Of a DNA stretch of 6,025 nucleotides, positions 1 through 5,879 are shown piece after piece. This DNA is from Pseudomonadota bacterium (lineage in GTDB: Bacteria; Pseudomonadota; Alphaproteobacteria; Rhizobiales; Hyphomicrobiaceae): positions 1 through 6,025 of the forward strand of contig JAKALI010000273.1 of assembly GCA_021813195.1 (NCBI GenBank), written 5' to 3'. The notes under the pieces are model-generated. The model was given only the letters and a program-made list of their open reading frames with translations, was not told the origin of the DNA and made no database searches. The position numbers and the translations under genes are program-made. Within the stretch, counting starts at the first letter, position 1. Each line of letters begins with the position of its first letter.

Positions 1-1
1 C

Positions 2-652
2 GCTCGAGAAATTGAGCGGATGGGGCTGGAGCGCTTTTCCATGCGTTCGGCTGCACGCGCCATCGGCTGCGACGCGGCGACCCTCGTCTATCACTTTGGC
101 TCGAAGGAGGGTCTGGAACGAAGGGTCGCCGACCAGCTGCACACGGCGATCCGCAAACCCGATCCGACGCTGGCCTGGGATCAGAGGCTCGTCTTTCTGG
201 CCCGGCAGTACCGGGCTCTTGCCAAGCGCAAGCCGAAAACCTTTCCGCTGCTTTTGCGGTATTGGACAACAGGACCAGCGGATCTGGAGGTGGCTGAGGA
301 ATTTTACCGCGCCCTGGCCGATGCGGGCGTGCCGCCTGCGGTGTTGCCGGCCCTCGAAACCGGACTTTATGCGGCAATACTCGGGCTGTGTTCGGGCGAG
401 GTTGGTGGGCTCGTGCGCGCGCCGGAGCCATCGACCCTTGCGGAGATCGAAAGTAAAGAGGGCTTGGAGATCATGCGCAGCATGCTGGCTCAAATCTGTC
501 GTATTCACGCCGATGATGTCTTCGAACACACGATCCGCGCTCTCGTGGTGGGGCTAGGCGGCGTAGGTCAGCCGGCAAAGACATGCGCACCGCAGCCTGT
601 GAAGGCGGCCTCTGCGCCGGCTCGCCCCGGTTGCCGGCGTCATCGCACGTAA
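2..652 (+). CDS. TetR/AcrR-family transcriptional regulator, 5' end outside window
   Basis: DNA-binding repressor-type regulator, predicted cytoplasmic. The frame is open back to base 2 (ARE IER MGL...), so the ATG at 20 is probably internal and the true start lies before the window. Seen: a TetR-type helix-turn-helix in the first 40 residues, with the recognition-helix pattern [20 protein letters not shown] followed by GSKEGL, the family's usual HTH ending. The remaining roughly 150 residues are helical and would form the ligand-binding and dimerisation domain. They resemble the TetR C-terminal class with a long leucine- and alanine-rich core. The last 30 residues (after VVGLGGVGQ) are a Pro/Ala/Arg-rich tail that looks poorly conserved. 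It stands on the same strand as proB with about 140 bases between them. Its ligand and targets cannot be read from the sequence, and regulation of proBA by it is only a possibility. Confidence 0.85.
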   Translation, partial: AREIERMGLERFSMRSAARAIGCDAATLVYHFGSKEGLERRVADQLHTAIRKPDPTLAWDQRLVFLARQYRALAKRKPKTFPLLLRYWTTGPADLEVAEEFYRALADAGVPPAVLPALETGLYAAILGLCSGEVGGLVRAPEPSTLAEIESKEGLEIMRSMLAQICRIHADDVFEHTIRALVVGLGGVGQPAKTCAPQPVKAASAPARPGCRRHRT

Positions 653-791
653 GCTCACCGGGTCGCTGCCGGTCCGCAAAAACAGTGGCCAGCAGTTCTG
701 TCCAATTCCCGCCATGGCAAGAAATGGTCTTGCCCCGATCGCCTGTTGGAGCGTATTGCGCTCTCCTCATAGCCAGCTAATCGTCAATGCG
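653..791. other. Intergenic gap between the regulator and proB
   Basis: This stretch of about 140 bases must hold the proBA promoter if proBA has its own. I see no convincing sigma-70 pair, no operator palindrome and no strong Shine-Dalgarno sequence. The frame of proB is open through its second half up to an ATG at 714, so part of it could be coding. Confidence 0.4.
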
Positions 792-2006
792 ATGCCCTGC
801 TCTGAACACAGCCAGATCGCCAAACAAGCCGTGCGCCCCGAATGGGCCGCCAGTCGCCGGATCGTGGTCAAAATCGGCTCGGCGCTTCTTGCTGACCGCG
901 CCACGGGGACACTGAAATCGGATTGGCTGGCTGCGCTCATGTCTGACGTGGCCGAGCTTAAGCGTGCCGGCAAGGACGTCATTCTGGTGTCCTCAGGGGC
1001 GATCGCGCTTGGCCGCTACCGGCTCGGATTGCCCAAAGGATCTTTGGAATTGGAGCAGAGCCAAGCCGCCGCCGCCGTGGGTCAGATCAGCCTGGCGGCG
1101 GCCTATCAAAGCCTTGCCGCCCAACACGGCCTCACGGTTGCGCAAATCCTGCTCACGCTGGGCGACACCGAAGAGCGCCGCCGCTATCTGAACGCGCGCC
1201 ATACCATCGAGACGCTGCTGCGTCTGGGGGCCATTCCTGTCGTCAATGAAAACGACACCGTCGCGACAGCTGAGATCCGCTATGGCGACAACGACCGCTT
1301 GTCGGCCCGTGTCGCCTCGATGACATCGGCTGATTGTCTCGTTCTGCTTTCGGATGTCGATGGTCTTTATACGGCGCCGCCGAACAGTCGAGCCGATGCG
1401 CGCCACATTCCACTCGTGACGGCGATCACGCCTGAGATCGAGGCGATGGCCGGGGGCGTCGGGACCGAACTGTCCAAAGGCGGCATGAAGACGAAAATCG
1501 AAGCTGGTCGCATCGCGCTGGGTTCCGGGGCGCACATGGTCATCACGTCCGGTCTTGTCCTCCATCCTCTGCGTGCGATCGAACAAGGCGCGCGGGTGAC
1601 GTGGTTCTTGGCCAAGCAGGATCCGGTCACGGCAAAGAAGCGCTGGATCTCGGGTCAGCTCGAGCCGCGCGGTGTTTTGCATGTGGATGCGGGTGCCGAA
1701 CGCGCGCTACTTTCAGGTAAGAGCCTTCTGCCAGCGGGTGTTGTGCGCATCGAAGGCAACTTCGACCGCGGGGACGCCATCATCATCCGCTCGATGGATG
1801 GACGTGAATTGGGCCGCGGCCTGGCTGCTTATCCCAAAGCGGAAGCTGACCGTATCATGGGCAAGAAGAGTTCCGACATCGAGGCCATCCTTGGGTTCGA
1901 TCGAGGGGCTGAGCTAGTGCATCGCGACGATATGGCAATCACGGTGACAGTGATAGACGAGAACACGGCGGCAATCGGTGCTCCGGGACAGGCAACGACG
2001 TCATGA
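792..2006 (+). CDS. proB: Glutamate 5-kinase (gamma-glutamyl kinase)
   Basis: Cytoplasmic enzyme that phosphorylates L-glutamate with ATP to gamma-glutamyl phosphate, the first step of proline synthesis. With the ATG at 792 it has 404 residues. Seen: an amino-acid-kinase domain with VVKIGSALL (Lys27), SSGAIALG from Ser67, NEND at 152-155 followed by TVATAEI and [14 protein letters not shown], and the [12 protein letters not shown] loop (Lys233, Lys235). After RWISG (about 285) comes a PUA domain with [12 protein letters not shown] and GNFDRGDAI, ending near HRDDM. It is longer than the E. coli enzyme (367 residues), mainly through about 20 extra residues at each end. The start is uncertain: ATG at 714 gives 430 residues but a poor N-terminus, and neither ATG has a good Shine-Dalgarno sequence. 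I prefer 792 because homologues place the kinase motif close to the start. It overlaps proA by four bases. Feedback inhibition by proline is known for the family. Confidence 0.95.
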   Translation: MPCSEHSQIAKQAVRPEWAASRRIVVKIGSALLADRATGTLKSDWLAALMSDVAELKRAGKDVILVSSGAIALGRYRLGLPKGSLELEQSQAAAAVGQISLAAAYQSLAAQHGLTVAQILLTLGDTEERRRYLNARHTIETLLRLGAIPVVNENDTVATAEIRYGDNDRLSARVASMTSADCLVLLSDVDGLYTAPPNSRADARHIPLVTAITPEIEAMAGGVGTELSKGGMKTKIEAGRIALGSGAHMVITSGLVLHPLRAIEQGARVTWFLAKQDPVTAKKRWISGQLEPRGVLHVDAGAERALLSGKSLLPAGVVRIEGNFDRGDAIIIRSMDGRELGRGLAAYPKAEADRIMGKKSSDIEAILGFDRGAELVHRDDMAITVTVIDENTAAIGAPGQATTS

Positions 2007-3295
2007 GCGCGCACGTGATGGTAGATTCGGCGGACGATCTGGCCCACGCAATGCTCGCGATTGGCGCCGCTGCGCGCAAGGCGGCACACATACTCGCCGT
2101 TGCATCATCCGATCAGAAGAACACCGCTCTTTTCGCCGCTGCGCGCTGGCTCTACGATGACATGCCACTAATCTTGGAGGCCAATGCCGTAGACGTTGCC
2201 GCCGCCAAGTCCGCAGGGCAGACGTCCGCCTACATCGATCGTTTGATGCTCGATCGCAAACGCGTCAACGCTATCGGCGAGGGACTGGAAGCGATCGCGC
2301 GGCTGCCTGATCCCGTCGGCACGATCCTAGCAGAGTGGACGCGGCCCAATGGTCTGCGCATCTCTCGCGTTCGCGTTCCGATTGGCGTGATCGGCATCAT
2401 CTACGAGAGCCGGCCCAATGTAACGGCGGACGCCGGCGGGCTGTGTCTCAAGGCCGGCAGCGCGGCTATTTTGCGGACCGGCTCGGACTCCCAACGCTCA
2501 GCCGCCGCCATTCACGCCTGTCTCGCAAAGGGCTTGCGGGAAGTTGGCTTGCCGGAGGCAGCCATCCAACTGGTACCTGTGACGGACCGTGCGGCAGTGG
2601 GCCATATGCTGGCAGGTCTCGGTGGTGCCATCGATGTCATTGTTCCGCGCGGCGGCAAGAGCCTCGTCCATCGCGTGCAAACCGAAGCGCGCGTGCCGGT
2701 GTTTGCTCATCTGGAGGGTATCTGCCACACCTACATCGACAAGGCCGCCGATCTGGATATGGCGCGGCGCATCGTGCTCAACGCCAAGATGCGCCGCACG
2801 GGCATATGCGGGGCGACCGAGTGCCTGCTCGTGGATAAATCCGCCCCCCGCGAGGTTCTTCCCGCACTCGTCACGGCATTGATCGATGCCGGCTGCGAGG
2901 TGCGCGGCGACGAGTCTACGCGCGCCGCCGCTGCCCATGTCGTTGCTGCCGCGCCGGACGATTATGGGCGGGAATTTCTCGATGCGATCATCGCGGTCAA
3001 GGTCGTCGATGGCGTCGATGGTGCGATCGCCCACATCGCGCGCTATGGCTCACAGCACACCGATGCAATCATCACGTCCGATCCCGAGGCCGCTGAGCGG
3101 TTCTTGAAGCACGTCGACAGCGCGATCGTGCTCCACAATGCCTCTACACAATTTGCCGATGGGGGCGAATTTGGCTTCGGGGCGGAGATCGGTATCGCGA
3201 CCGGCAAGCTGCACGCGCGGGGCCCCGTCGGCGTGGAACAATTGACCAGCTTCAAATATGTCGTGAGGGGCGACGGCCAGACTCGCCCGGGCTAG
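2003..3295 (+). CDS. proA: Glutamate-5-semialdehyde dehydrogenase (gamma-glutamyl phosphate reductase)
   Basis: Reduces gamma-glutamyl phosphate with NADPH to glutamate-5-semialdehyde, which cyclises and goes on to proline. It acts directly after ProB, and the family is thought to channel the unstable intermediate between the two enzymes. 430 residues, against 417 in E. coli. Seen: aldehyde-dehydrogenase fold with [11 protein letters not shown] (134 onward), [15 protein letters not shown], the VPRGGKSLV loop, [11 protein letters not shown], and the catalytic cysteine Cys269 in [24 protein letters not shown] and [17 protein letters not shown] follow near the C-terminus, and the protein ends in the usual VRGDGQ. 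No key residue is missing. The start ATG shares ATGA with the proB stop, so the two genes are translationally coupled in one operon. In many Rhizobiales obgE precedes proB and nadD follows proA. Neither is seen beside the pair here. Confidence 0.97.
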   Translation: MSAHVMVDSADDLAHAMLAIGAAARKAAHILAVASSDQKNTALFAAARWLYDDMPLILEANAVDVAAAKSAGQTSAYIDRLMLDRKRVNAIGEGLEAIARLPDPVGTILAEWTRPNGLRISRVRVPIGVIGIIYESRPNVTADAGGLCLKAGSAAILRTGSDSQRSAAAIHACLAKGLREVGLPEAAIQLVPVTDRAAVGHMLAGLGGAIDVIVPRGGKSLVHRVQTEARVPVFAHLEGICHTYIDKAADLDMARRIVLNAKMRRTGICGATECLLVDKSAPREVLPALVTALIDAGCEVRGDESTRAAAAHVVAAAPDDYGREFLDAIIAVKVVDGVDGAIAHIARYGSQHTDAIITSDPEAAERFLKHVDSAIVLHNASTQFADGGEFGFGAEIGIATGKLHARGPVGVEQLTSFKYVVRGDGQTRPG

Positions 3296-3343
3296 AGCAC
3301 GCGATGTGCCCCACGTGTTTGCGCTGACTTATCCATGACTGTC

Positions 3344-3377
3344 GCGGCGCAACGCCCCGCCGCAAGCCTGTGGCGTT
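3344..3377. terminator. Possible terminator hairpins between convergent proA and rpmJ
   Basis: Two overlapping inverted repeats lie in the 84-base gap between the stops of proA and rpmJ. GCGGCG (3344-3349) pairs with CGCCGC (3358-3363), and AACGCC (3351-3356) pairs with GGCGTT (3372-3377). The two cannot form together. Neither is followed by a T run, so an intrinsic terminator is plausible only from position. Confidence 0.3.
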
Positions 3378-3379
3378 GG

Positions 3380-3505
3380 TCAGCCTTGGCGGGCCTTGAA
3401 GCGGCGCTGCGTCTTGTTGATCACATAAACGCGGCCCTTGCGGCGCACGATGCGGTTGTCGCGATGGCGCGAGCGTAAAGATTTCAAAGAGTTGCGGACT
3501 TTCAT
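3380..3505 (-). CDS. rpmJ: 50S ribosomal protein L36, 41-residue cysteine-free type
   Basis: Smallest protein of the large ribosomal subunit; it binds 23S rRNA. The 41 codons read from the ATG at 3505 to TGA at 3380. Seen: start [18 protein letters not shown], then [18 protein letters not shown] and the end KARQG, all typical of this protein in alphaproteobacteria. About 40% of residues are Lys or Arg. The zinc-binding Cys/Cys/Cys/His set of the 37-38 residue form is absent, so this is the zinc-independent type, which is the normal one in this group. There is no strong Shine-Dalgarno sequence. It is a single gene convergent with proA. It is easily missed because of its length, but the match leaves little doubt. 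Confidence 0.95.
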   Translation of the reverse strand: MKVRNSLKSLRSRHRDNRIVRRKGRVYVINKTQRRFKARQG

Positions 3506-3680
3506 GGCGATGACCGTTCGGTGTTTTTTGGACTCGCTCGCCGCCAGAGATCGATCAAGGCCGCCCTCGAGCGTTCGAGGACCGCGCGCTGGGCAGCGAG
3601 CGTTGGAAAAAGACGCGGGACCCTAGGCGCTCATGGCGCGGCTGTCAACTGATGCGGCCTCAGAGACCGCCCGGTCCGGT

Positions 3681-3697
3681 CCGCGCGCGCCGCGCGG
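3681..3697. repeat. GC-only inverted repeat
   Basis: CCGCGCG (3681-3687) and CGCGCGG (3691-3697) are perfect complements around a CGC loop. It is the first of two hairpins within 90 bases. The role is unknown. Confidence 0.5.
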
Positions 3698-3711
3698 TGA
3701 AGTAGCGGCGC

Positions 3712-3770
3712 CGGAACCCGGCGTCCCTCCTAGCAAAAGCTGACGGACGTGAGGGTAGGACGCCGGTCCG
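3712..3770. repeat. Long imperfect hairpin
   Basis: CCGGCGTCC (3718-3726) pairs perfectly with GGACGCCGG (3758-3766). The stem is extended outward by CGGA (3712-3715) with TCCG (3767-3770) across a two-base bulge. The interior contains a small AGC-AAAA-GCT hairpin. In total 13 pairs form the main stem. No T run follows on either strand, so it is not a classical terminator. It could be part of a structured RNA or a DNA-binding site. Confidence 0.5.
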
Positions 3771-4164
3771 TTTCCTTATCCGTCGGCGTCGCCCGGCTCG
3801 CCATGCGCTGGTGCTTTGGCGTCGTCAGCGCGTTCTGGGCGTTTTCTTCAGCACGAACATGTCGAGCATCGCTTTGGCCGGAAGCGTCGTCAGTTTAGTG
3901 TGCTCGGCTCGTAGATGCGTTGCATCCGAATGATCCAAGCCGCCGCCGCTGGCCGCTCAAGTGTCAAATTTCGGATCCCGTACCGGCGATCCGCGTCCGC
4001 CGTTTGCGCCCTGCCTCTGGCTACCGCAGGATCGAAATGTTCTGCTGTTCCGGAAACCGGCTTTCACGCAGCGTGCCCGTTTCCCTCTCAGACGACGGAG
4101 TTTGCATCAAAACGGGAGCATTCCACGGGGCAAGGTCACGCGACTGCGAAGTCGTCCGTATGCC

Positions 4165-4209
4165 TGGTGGGCACTAGAGGGATCGAACCTCTGACCCCTT
4201 CCATGTCAG
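4165..4209 (-). other. 3' half of tRNA-Val(GAC), probable attachment-site scar (attR type)
   Basis: Read on the minus strand, this is the 3' part of a tRNA. It has a loop CTGACAT with anticodon GAC (4209-4203), the stem half GGAAG (4202-4198) and the variable region GGGTC. The T arm is AGAGG-TTCGATC-CCTCT (4192-4176). The 3' acceptor strand AGTGCCC, discriminator A and encoded CCA (4167-4165) complete it. The opposite anticodon half (minus strand of 4214-4210, CTCCC) pairs at four of five positions. There is no D arm and no 5' acceptor GGGCACT, so it is not a working tRNA. Such 3' halves arise when an element integrates by recombination in the anticodon or T arm: one end keeps a whole tRNA and the other keeps this scar. 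The missing 5' side faces high coordinates, so the element lies there. Recombinase and HTH genes next door agree with this. Confidence 0.85.
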
Positions 4210-4272
4210 GGGAGGCTACTTTTTTCAACTTATTGTTTTTCTTCATGTTTTCTCCGTCCGTTTTTTAGTGTG

Positions 4273-4515
4273 TCAGGATTGTGCCAAAGATTTTGATGAA
4301 CCCATCCTTGTGAACGCCGTTTCCGTGGCTTCCCGCTCGACTTCTTTATGCAACTCGACGGCGCTCGGCTGGGGCAGGCGGCCGAACACGCACACGTAGG
4401 CCGTCTCACGGGAGACCTGGCAGGCAACTGCGATATCCTGAAAGCCGTAGCCCGCGCGGGCCATGGCCTCGGCCTCGGCGAGACGCCGTTGGATGGCTGC
4501 GGGCGTGATCTTCAT
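4273..4515 (-). CDS. Small helix-turn-helix protein coupled to the integrase remnant
   Basis: 80 residues from the ATG at 4515, chosen because AGGAGG lies seven bases upstream and because that ATG overlaps the stop of the preceding frame in ATGA. I do not recognise the family. Seen: a helical N-terminus (KITPAAIQRRLAEAEAMA), then a likely helix-turn-helix in GYGFQDIAVACQVSRETAY (about 24-42), a short FGRLPQPSAVE linker and a charged helix (LHKEVEREATE). It stands between a recombinase remnant and the attachment scar, 63 bases from the scar. Small DNA-binding proteins in this position are often excisionases (recombination directionality factors) or element repressors, and that role is inferred here from position only. 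A longer frame from an upstream start at 4656 exists but runs antisense-like through the integrase remnant and is less likely. Confidence 0.65.
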   Translation of the reverse strand: MKITPAAIQRRLAEAEAMARAGYGFQDIAVACQVSRETAYVCVFGRLPQPSAVELHKEVEREATETAFTRMGSSKSLAQS

Positions 4516-4796
4516 GACGGATCCTCCTTGGTGTTGGGTGTGATATCGATCATCGGGCCGTGATCGAGCACGTTGGTGGCGTGGGTGACGACGTGATCGA
4601 TCCGCGAGTGCTCCAAGTGCCCGTAGTGATCTTGCAGCATGCGCAAGGACGACCATCCCCCGGCGCGCAGCACGTCCAGCGTGATGGCGGCATAGGGCTC
4701 GACGTCAGTCGCGATGCGGGACGCATGGACACGCCAGGGAGGAGGTCTTTGCCGCAACTGTGAATTGCGGATCGCTGGCGTTGCTGAGGACCGTGG
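4512..4796 (-). pseudogene. C-terminal remnant of a probable tyrosine recombinase (integrase)
   Basis: Only the last part of the catalytic domain is left. Seen: LDVLRAGGWSSLRMLQDHYGHLEHSRI, in parts LDVLRAGGW, SSLRMLQ and DHYGHL. This resembles the end of phage-type integrases, in which GGW.S...M....Y.HL carries the nucleophilic tyrosine; here the Tyr codon is at 4625-4623. The upstream Arg and the R-H-x-x-H block are not present, so it cannot be active. The frame continues upstream without a stop into an unrelated IS3 orfA remnant, giving a chimeric frame open from 4919. Its stop overlaps the start of the HTH gene (ATGA). It lies about 300 bases from the tRNA scar, as expected for an element integrase. 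The assignment depends on a short motif, so the family is likely but not certain. Confidence 0.6.
4523..4528 (-). promoter_or_regulatory. Shine-Dalgarno AGGAGG deciding the HTH gene start
   Basis: A perfect AGGAGG on the minus strand with a seven-base spacer to the ATG at 4515. It lies inside the end of the integrase remnant, so ribosomes finishing that frame could restart here. Confidence 0.75.
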
Positions 4797-4950
4797 CTTG
4801 GCGATGCAGTACGCGCCGCGCAGGCCCCGCGTCACGATGCAGATCTTCTCCTCGACTGAGACGTGCCGCCAGGTATCTCGCTGGTTTGCCCAGGCGATCT
4901 GCTCCGCGCTCCGCGGAGCCTACGTGTCGCGTGGTCTCATTGTGTCCCAC
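4797..4950 (-). pseudogene. IS3-family transposase OrfA, truncated and frameshifted
   Basis: N-terminal piece of an OrfA with the block SAEQIAWANQRDTWRHVSVE then EKICIVTRGLRGAYCIA. In the family this usually reads like RDTWRHVSAEEKIRIVLEGLRGE.SIAELC, the start of the helix-turn-helix. The probable original start is GTG at 4950 (GHNETTRHVGSAERG...). That frame is lost at a small repeat, GCGGAGCGCGGAGC, around 4900-4913, beyond which coding continues in another frame. In the second frame a TAG stands at 4922-4920. The sequence ends after about 45 residues, so no functional OrfA is made. Confidence 0.65.
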
Positions 4951-4980
4951 CGTGGGGTTACGATGAGACAGAAAATCTCA
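4797..4980 (-). mobile_element. Left-end remnant of an IS3-family element
   Basis: The minus strand starts near 4980 with TGAGATTTTC, an end beginning TG as is usual for IS3-family termini. It runs through a palindrome-rich leader (ATGAGAC 4963-4969 against GTCTCAT 4934-4940, with CCCAC-C-GTGGG inside) into orfA. Similarity to orfA stops near 4800, where the integrase remnant begins. The rest of orfA, all of orfB and the right end are missing. The exact outer end is inferred and no target duplication can be checked. Confidence 0.6.
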
Positions 4981-5123
4981 CTTACGCCATCAGCTGGAGT
5001 CGTTCGGTACGTCCAGACCGGGGAACACGCGTGACCGAAATCGATCATGGTATTGATACCGGAATACGCCCAGTTTTGCGGGGCGACGGTCGGCTGAATT
5101 GCTCCCGCCTGTGGGGGCACCAT
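4920..5123 (-). pseudogene. Unrecognised small gene, cut by the IS3 end
   Basis: This frame starts at an ATG six bases after the last sense codon of the two-helix membrane protein gene (TAA TTG ATG), as if co-translated. I do not recognise it. The first 47 residues (start MVPPQAGAIQPTVAPQNW, then AYSGINTMIDFGHACSPVW and TYRTTPADG) look like real coding sequence, with ordered mixed composition and a single Cys. From about residue 48 the frame enters the IS3 left end and finishes at a TAG after VTPRWDTMRPRDT, so its tail is IS-encoded. The original C-terminus is lost. There is no signal peptide or membrane segment in the remaining part. A chance frame cannot be ruled out. Confidence 0.4.
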
Positions 5124-5126
5124 CAA

Positions 5127-5366
5127 TTAGTTCACCGATTGAACCACTTTGCCGGACGGCAGATGGGACGGCATCGGGCCGGGGCTGAGCAAGAAGCCGA
5201 GGAGGGCCCAGATCGCTACGAATATGACCCACCCCCATTCAATCTGACCCGGTTGCGCGCCTCTGATCAACGTTGCGATCGCATGGAGTTGCCGCCAGCA
5301 GGCCCACGCCATGAGACCGAGGATGAGCAAGGCCAGAATGACGAAATTCGGGTCGGTGGGCTTCAT
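5127..5366 (-). CDS. Small two-helix inner-membrane protein, unknown function
   Basis: 79 residues. The ATG at 5366 is chosen because AGGAGG lies exactly six bases upstream; a longer open frame reaching 5549 has a non-membrane, atypical extension and no such site. Seen: a first hydrophobic helix at about 8-24 (FVILALLILGLMAWACW), then RQLHAIATLIRGAQPGQIEW, a loop region with two Arg and one His. A second helix follows at about 44-60 (WGWVIFVAIWALLGFLL), then a polar tail with SPGPMPSHLPSGK. The short N-terminus before helix 1 has one Lys and one Asp, so both ends may face the same side. Size and layout resemble small accessory proteins of conjugation or phage modules, such as holin-like or pilus-assembly helpers, but no motif decides this. 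A second small frame follows immediately and may be its partner. Confidence 0.75.
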   Translation of the reverse strand: MKPTDPNFVILALLILGLMAWACWRQLHAIATLIRGAQPGQIEWGWVIFVAIWALLGFLLSPGPMPSHLPSGKVVQSVN

Positions 5367-5372
5367 GAGGTT

Positions 5373-5378
5373 CCTCCT
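5373..5378 (-). promoter_or_regulatory. Shine-Dalgarno AGGAGG for the two-helix protein
   Basis: A perfect AGGAGG on the minus strand, six bases before the ATG at 5366. It is the best ribosome site in the window and argues that this small gene is, or was, efficiently translated. Confidence 0.8.
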
Positions 5379-5522
5379 CTTTGGCGAACAAAACGTTGAG
5401 ATCATTTCATCGTGGCCGTTCCTCGCGCCAGTTCGGTTCCAGCGCCCTCGGCAGTTGGCCGTAATGCCGGGCCCCACGACGCGCTCGCACATGTGAGCTC
5501 CGTCCAAGTGGCCGGTCCGATT
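5379..5522. other. Gap between the membrane-protein gene and the IS3 element
   Basis: On the minus strand a frame ends at TGA 5409-5407 after an arginine-rich segment (RARRGARHYGQLPRALEPNW then REERPR). It could be the tail of a gene cut off by the IS to the right, but it has no recognisable domain. No promoter for the membrane-protein gene is evident. Confidence 0.3.
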
Positions 5523-5600
5523 TGGCCTGCTCCCCTGATCCGAGGCCACGTTTAAGTATCGAATCCGGCTATTTCCAAGCTCTCGAACGGAGACAAGGAC

Positions 5601-5879
5601 ATGGCACGGAAAGGCAAGTCGACCGAGGAGATCATCCAGGCTTTGCGCGAAGCGGAGGTCCGTCTTGGACAGGGCGAGACGGTGGGGAAGATCTGCTGGG
5701 GCTTCGGTATCTCAGAGCAGACGCACTACAAGTGGCGCTGCGAGTACGGCGGCCTGAAGCTTGGCCAAGCGAAGCGCTTGAAGGAACTCGAACGCGAGAA
5801 CGAACGGCTGAAGAAGGCGGTTTCCGAACTGACCTTAGACAAGCTTATTTTGAAGGAAGCTTTGACGGGAAAATACTAA
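5601..5879 (+). CDS. IS3-family transposase OrfA
   Basis: 92 residues. DNA-binding half of the IS3 transposase: it recognises the terminal repeats, and on its own it tends to act as a regulator of transposition. Seen: a Tnp_1-type helix-turn-helix (STEEIIQALREAEV, then GETVGKICWGFGISEQTHYK and W), the YGGLKL.QAKRLKELE segment, and a leucine-zipper-like helix from about 60 to 88 (RLKELERENERLKKAVSEL, TLDKLILKE). The length is normal for the group. The ATG at 5601 has GGAG at 5589-5592 and AAGG at 5595-5598 upstream. It ends with GGA AAA TAC TAA, where the -1 frame of orfB overlaps. One oddity is a Cys-Trp-Gly stretch (KICWGFGIS) where relatives often have a more polar turn. It belongs to a different IS3 branch from the remnant at 4797. 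Confidence 0.93.
   Translation: MARKGKSTEEIIQALREAEVRLGQGETVGKICWGFGISEQTHYKWRCEYGGLKLGQAKRLKELERENERLKKAVSELTLDKLILKEALTGKY
5867..5873 (+). promoter_or_regulatory. Programmed -1 frameshift site G_GGA_AAA
   Basis: In the orfA frame the codons read ACG GGA AAA TAC TAA. GGGAAAA therefore fits the X_XXY_YYZ slippery heptamer exactly, four bases before the stop codon. Slipping back one base continues into the orfB frame and makes the OrfAB fusion that is the active transposase in this family. A weak hairpin (GCCC 5880-5883 with GGGC 5895-5898) follows and might stimulate slipping. Confidence 0.8.

Larger units (their letters stand above)
3506..4164. other. Gene-poor stretch upstream of rpmJ
   Basis: About 660 bases in which I find no convincing protein or RNA gene. 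Reading frames here lack a good start, a ribosome site or a recognisable domain. It holds GC-rich inverted repeats (annotated separately) and ends in a short hairpin, CGACT (4141-4145) with AGTCG (4150-4154), just outside the tRNA fragment. The rpmJ promoter should lie at its low-coordinate end on the minus strand. The tRNA fragment suggests the high-coordinate end was once the region downstream of a tRNA-Val gene. Confidence 0.5.

Noticed and set aside
993..1682. 229-residue minus-strand frame opposite proB
   Set aside because: It is an antisense shadow of a strongly supported proB gene in GC-rich DNA, rich in Arg and His, with no domain.
2498..3034. 178-residue minus-strand frame opposite proA
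   Set aside because: It is an antisense shadow of proA, with composition typical of the complementary frame of GC-rich genes.
4141..4154. Hairpin CGACT-GCGA-AGTCG as terminator of the tRNA
   Set aside because: It has only five pairs and no T run on the minus strand, so terminator function cannot be supported.
3961..4194. 77-residue plus-strand frame ending WWALEGSNL
   Set aside because: It ends by reading the complement of the tRNA fragment in another frame, a common false call next to tRNA genes.
3915..4268. 117-residue plus-strand frame containing LVGTRGIEPLTPSMSG
   Set aside because: The GIEPLTP segment is simply the antisense translation of the tRNA 3' half. The frame has no domain and no ribosome site.
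4273..4656. 127-residue minus-strand frame as one gene
   Set aside because: Its first 47 residues overlap the integrase remnant in another frame. The perfect Shine-Dalgarno sequence points to the ATG at 4515.
4863..5034. Possible IS6-type transposase fragment on the plus strand (RGLIVSHRGVT)
   Set aside because: The resemblance is very short, and the same bases are better explained as the leader and orfA start of an IS3 element on the minus strand.
5127..5549. 140-residue form of the membrane protein
   Set aside because: The first 61 residues are non-membrane, run up to the IS edge and lack a ribosome site. The AGGAGG-supported ATG at 5366 gives a coherent two-helix protein.
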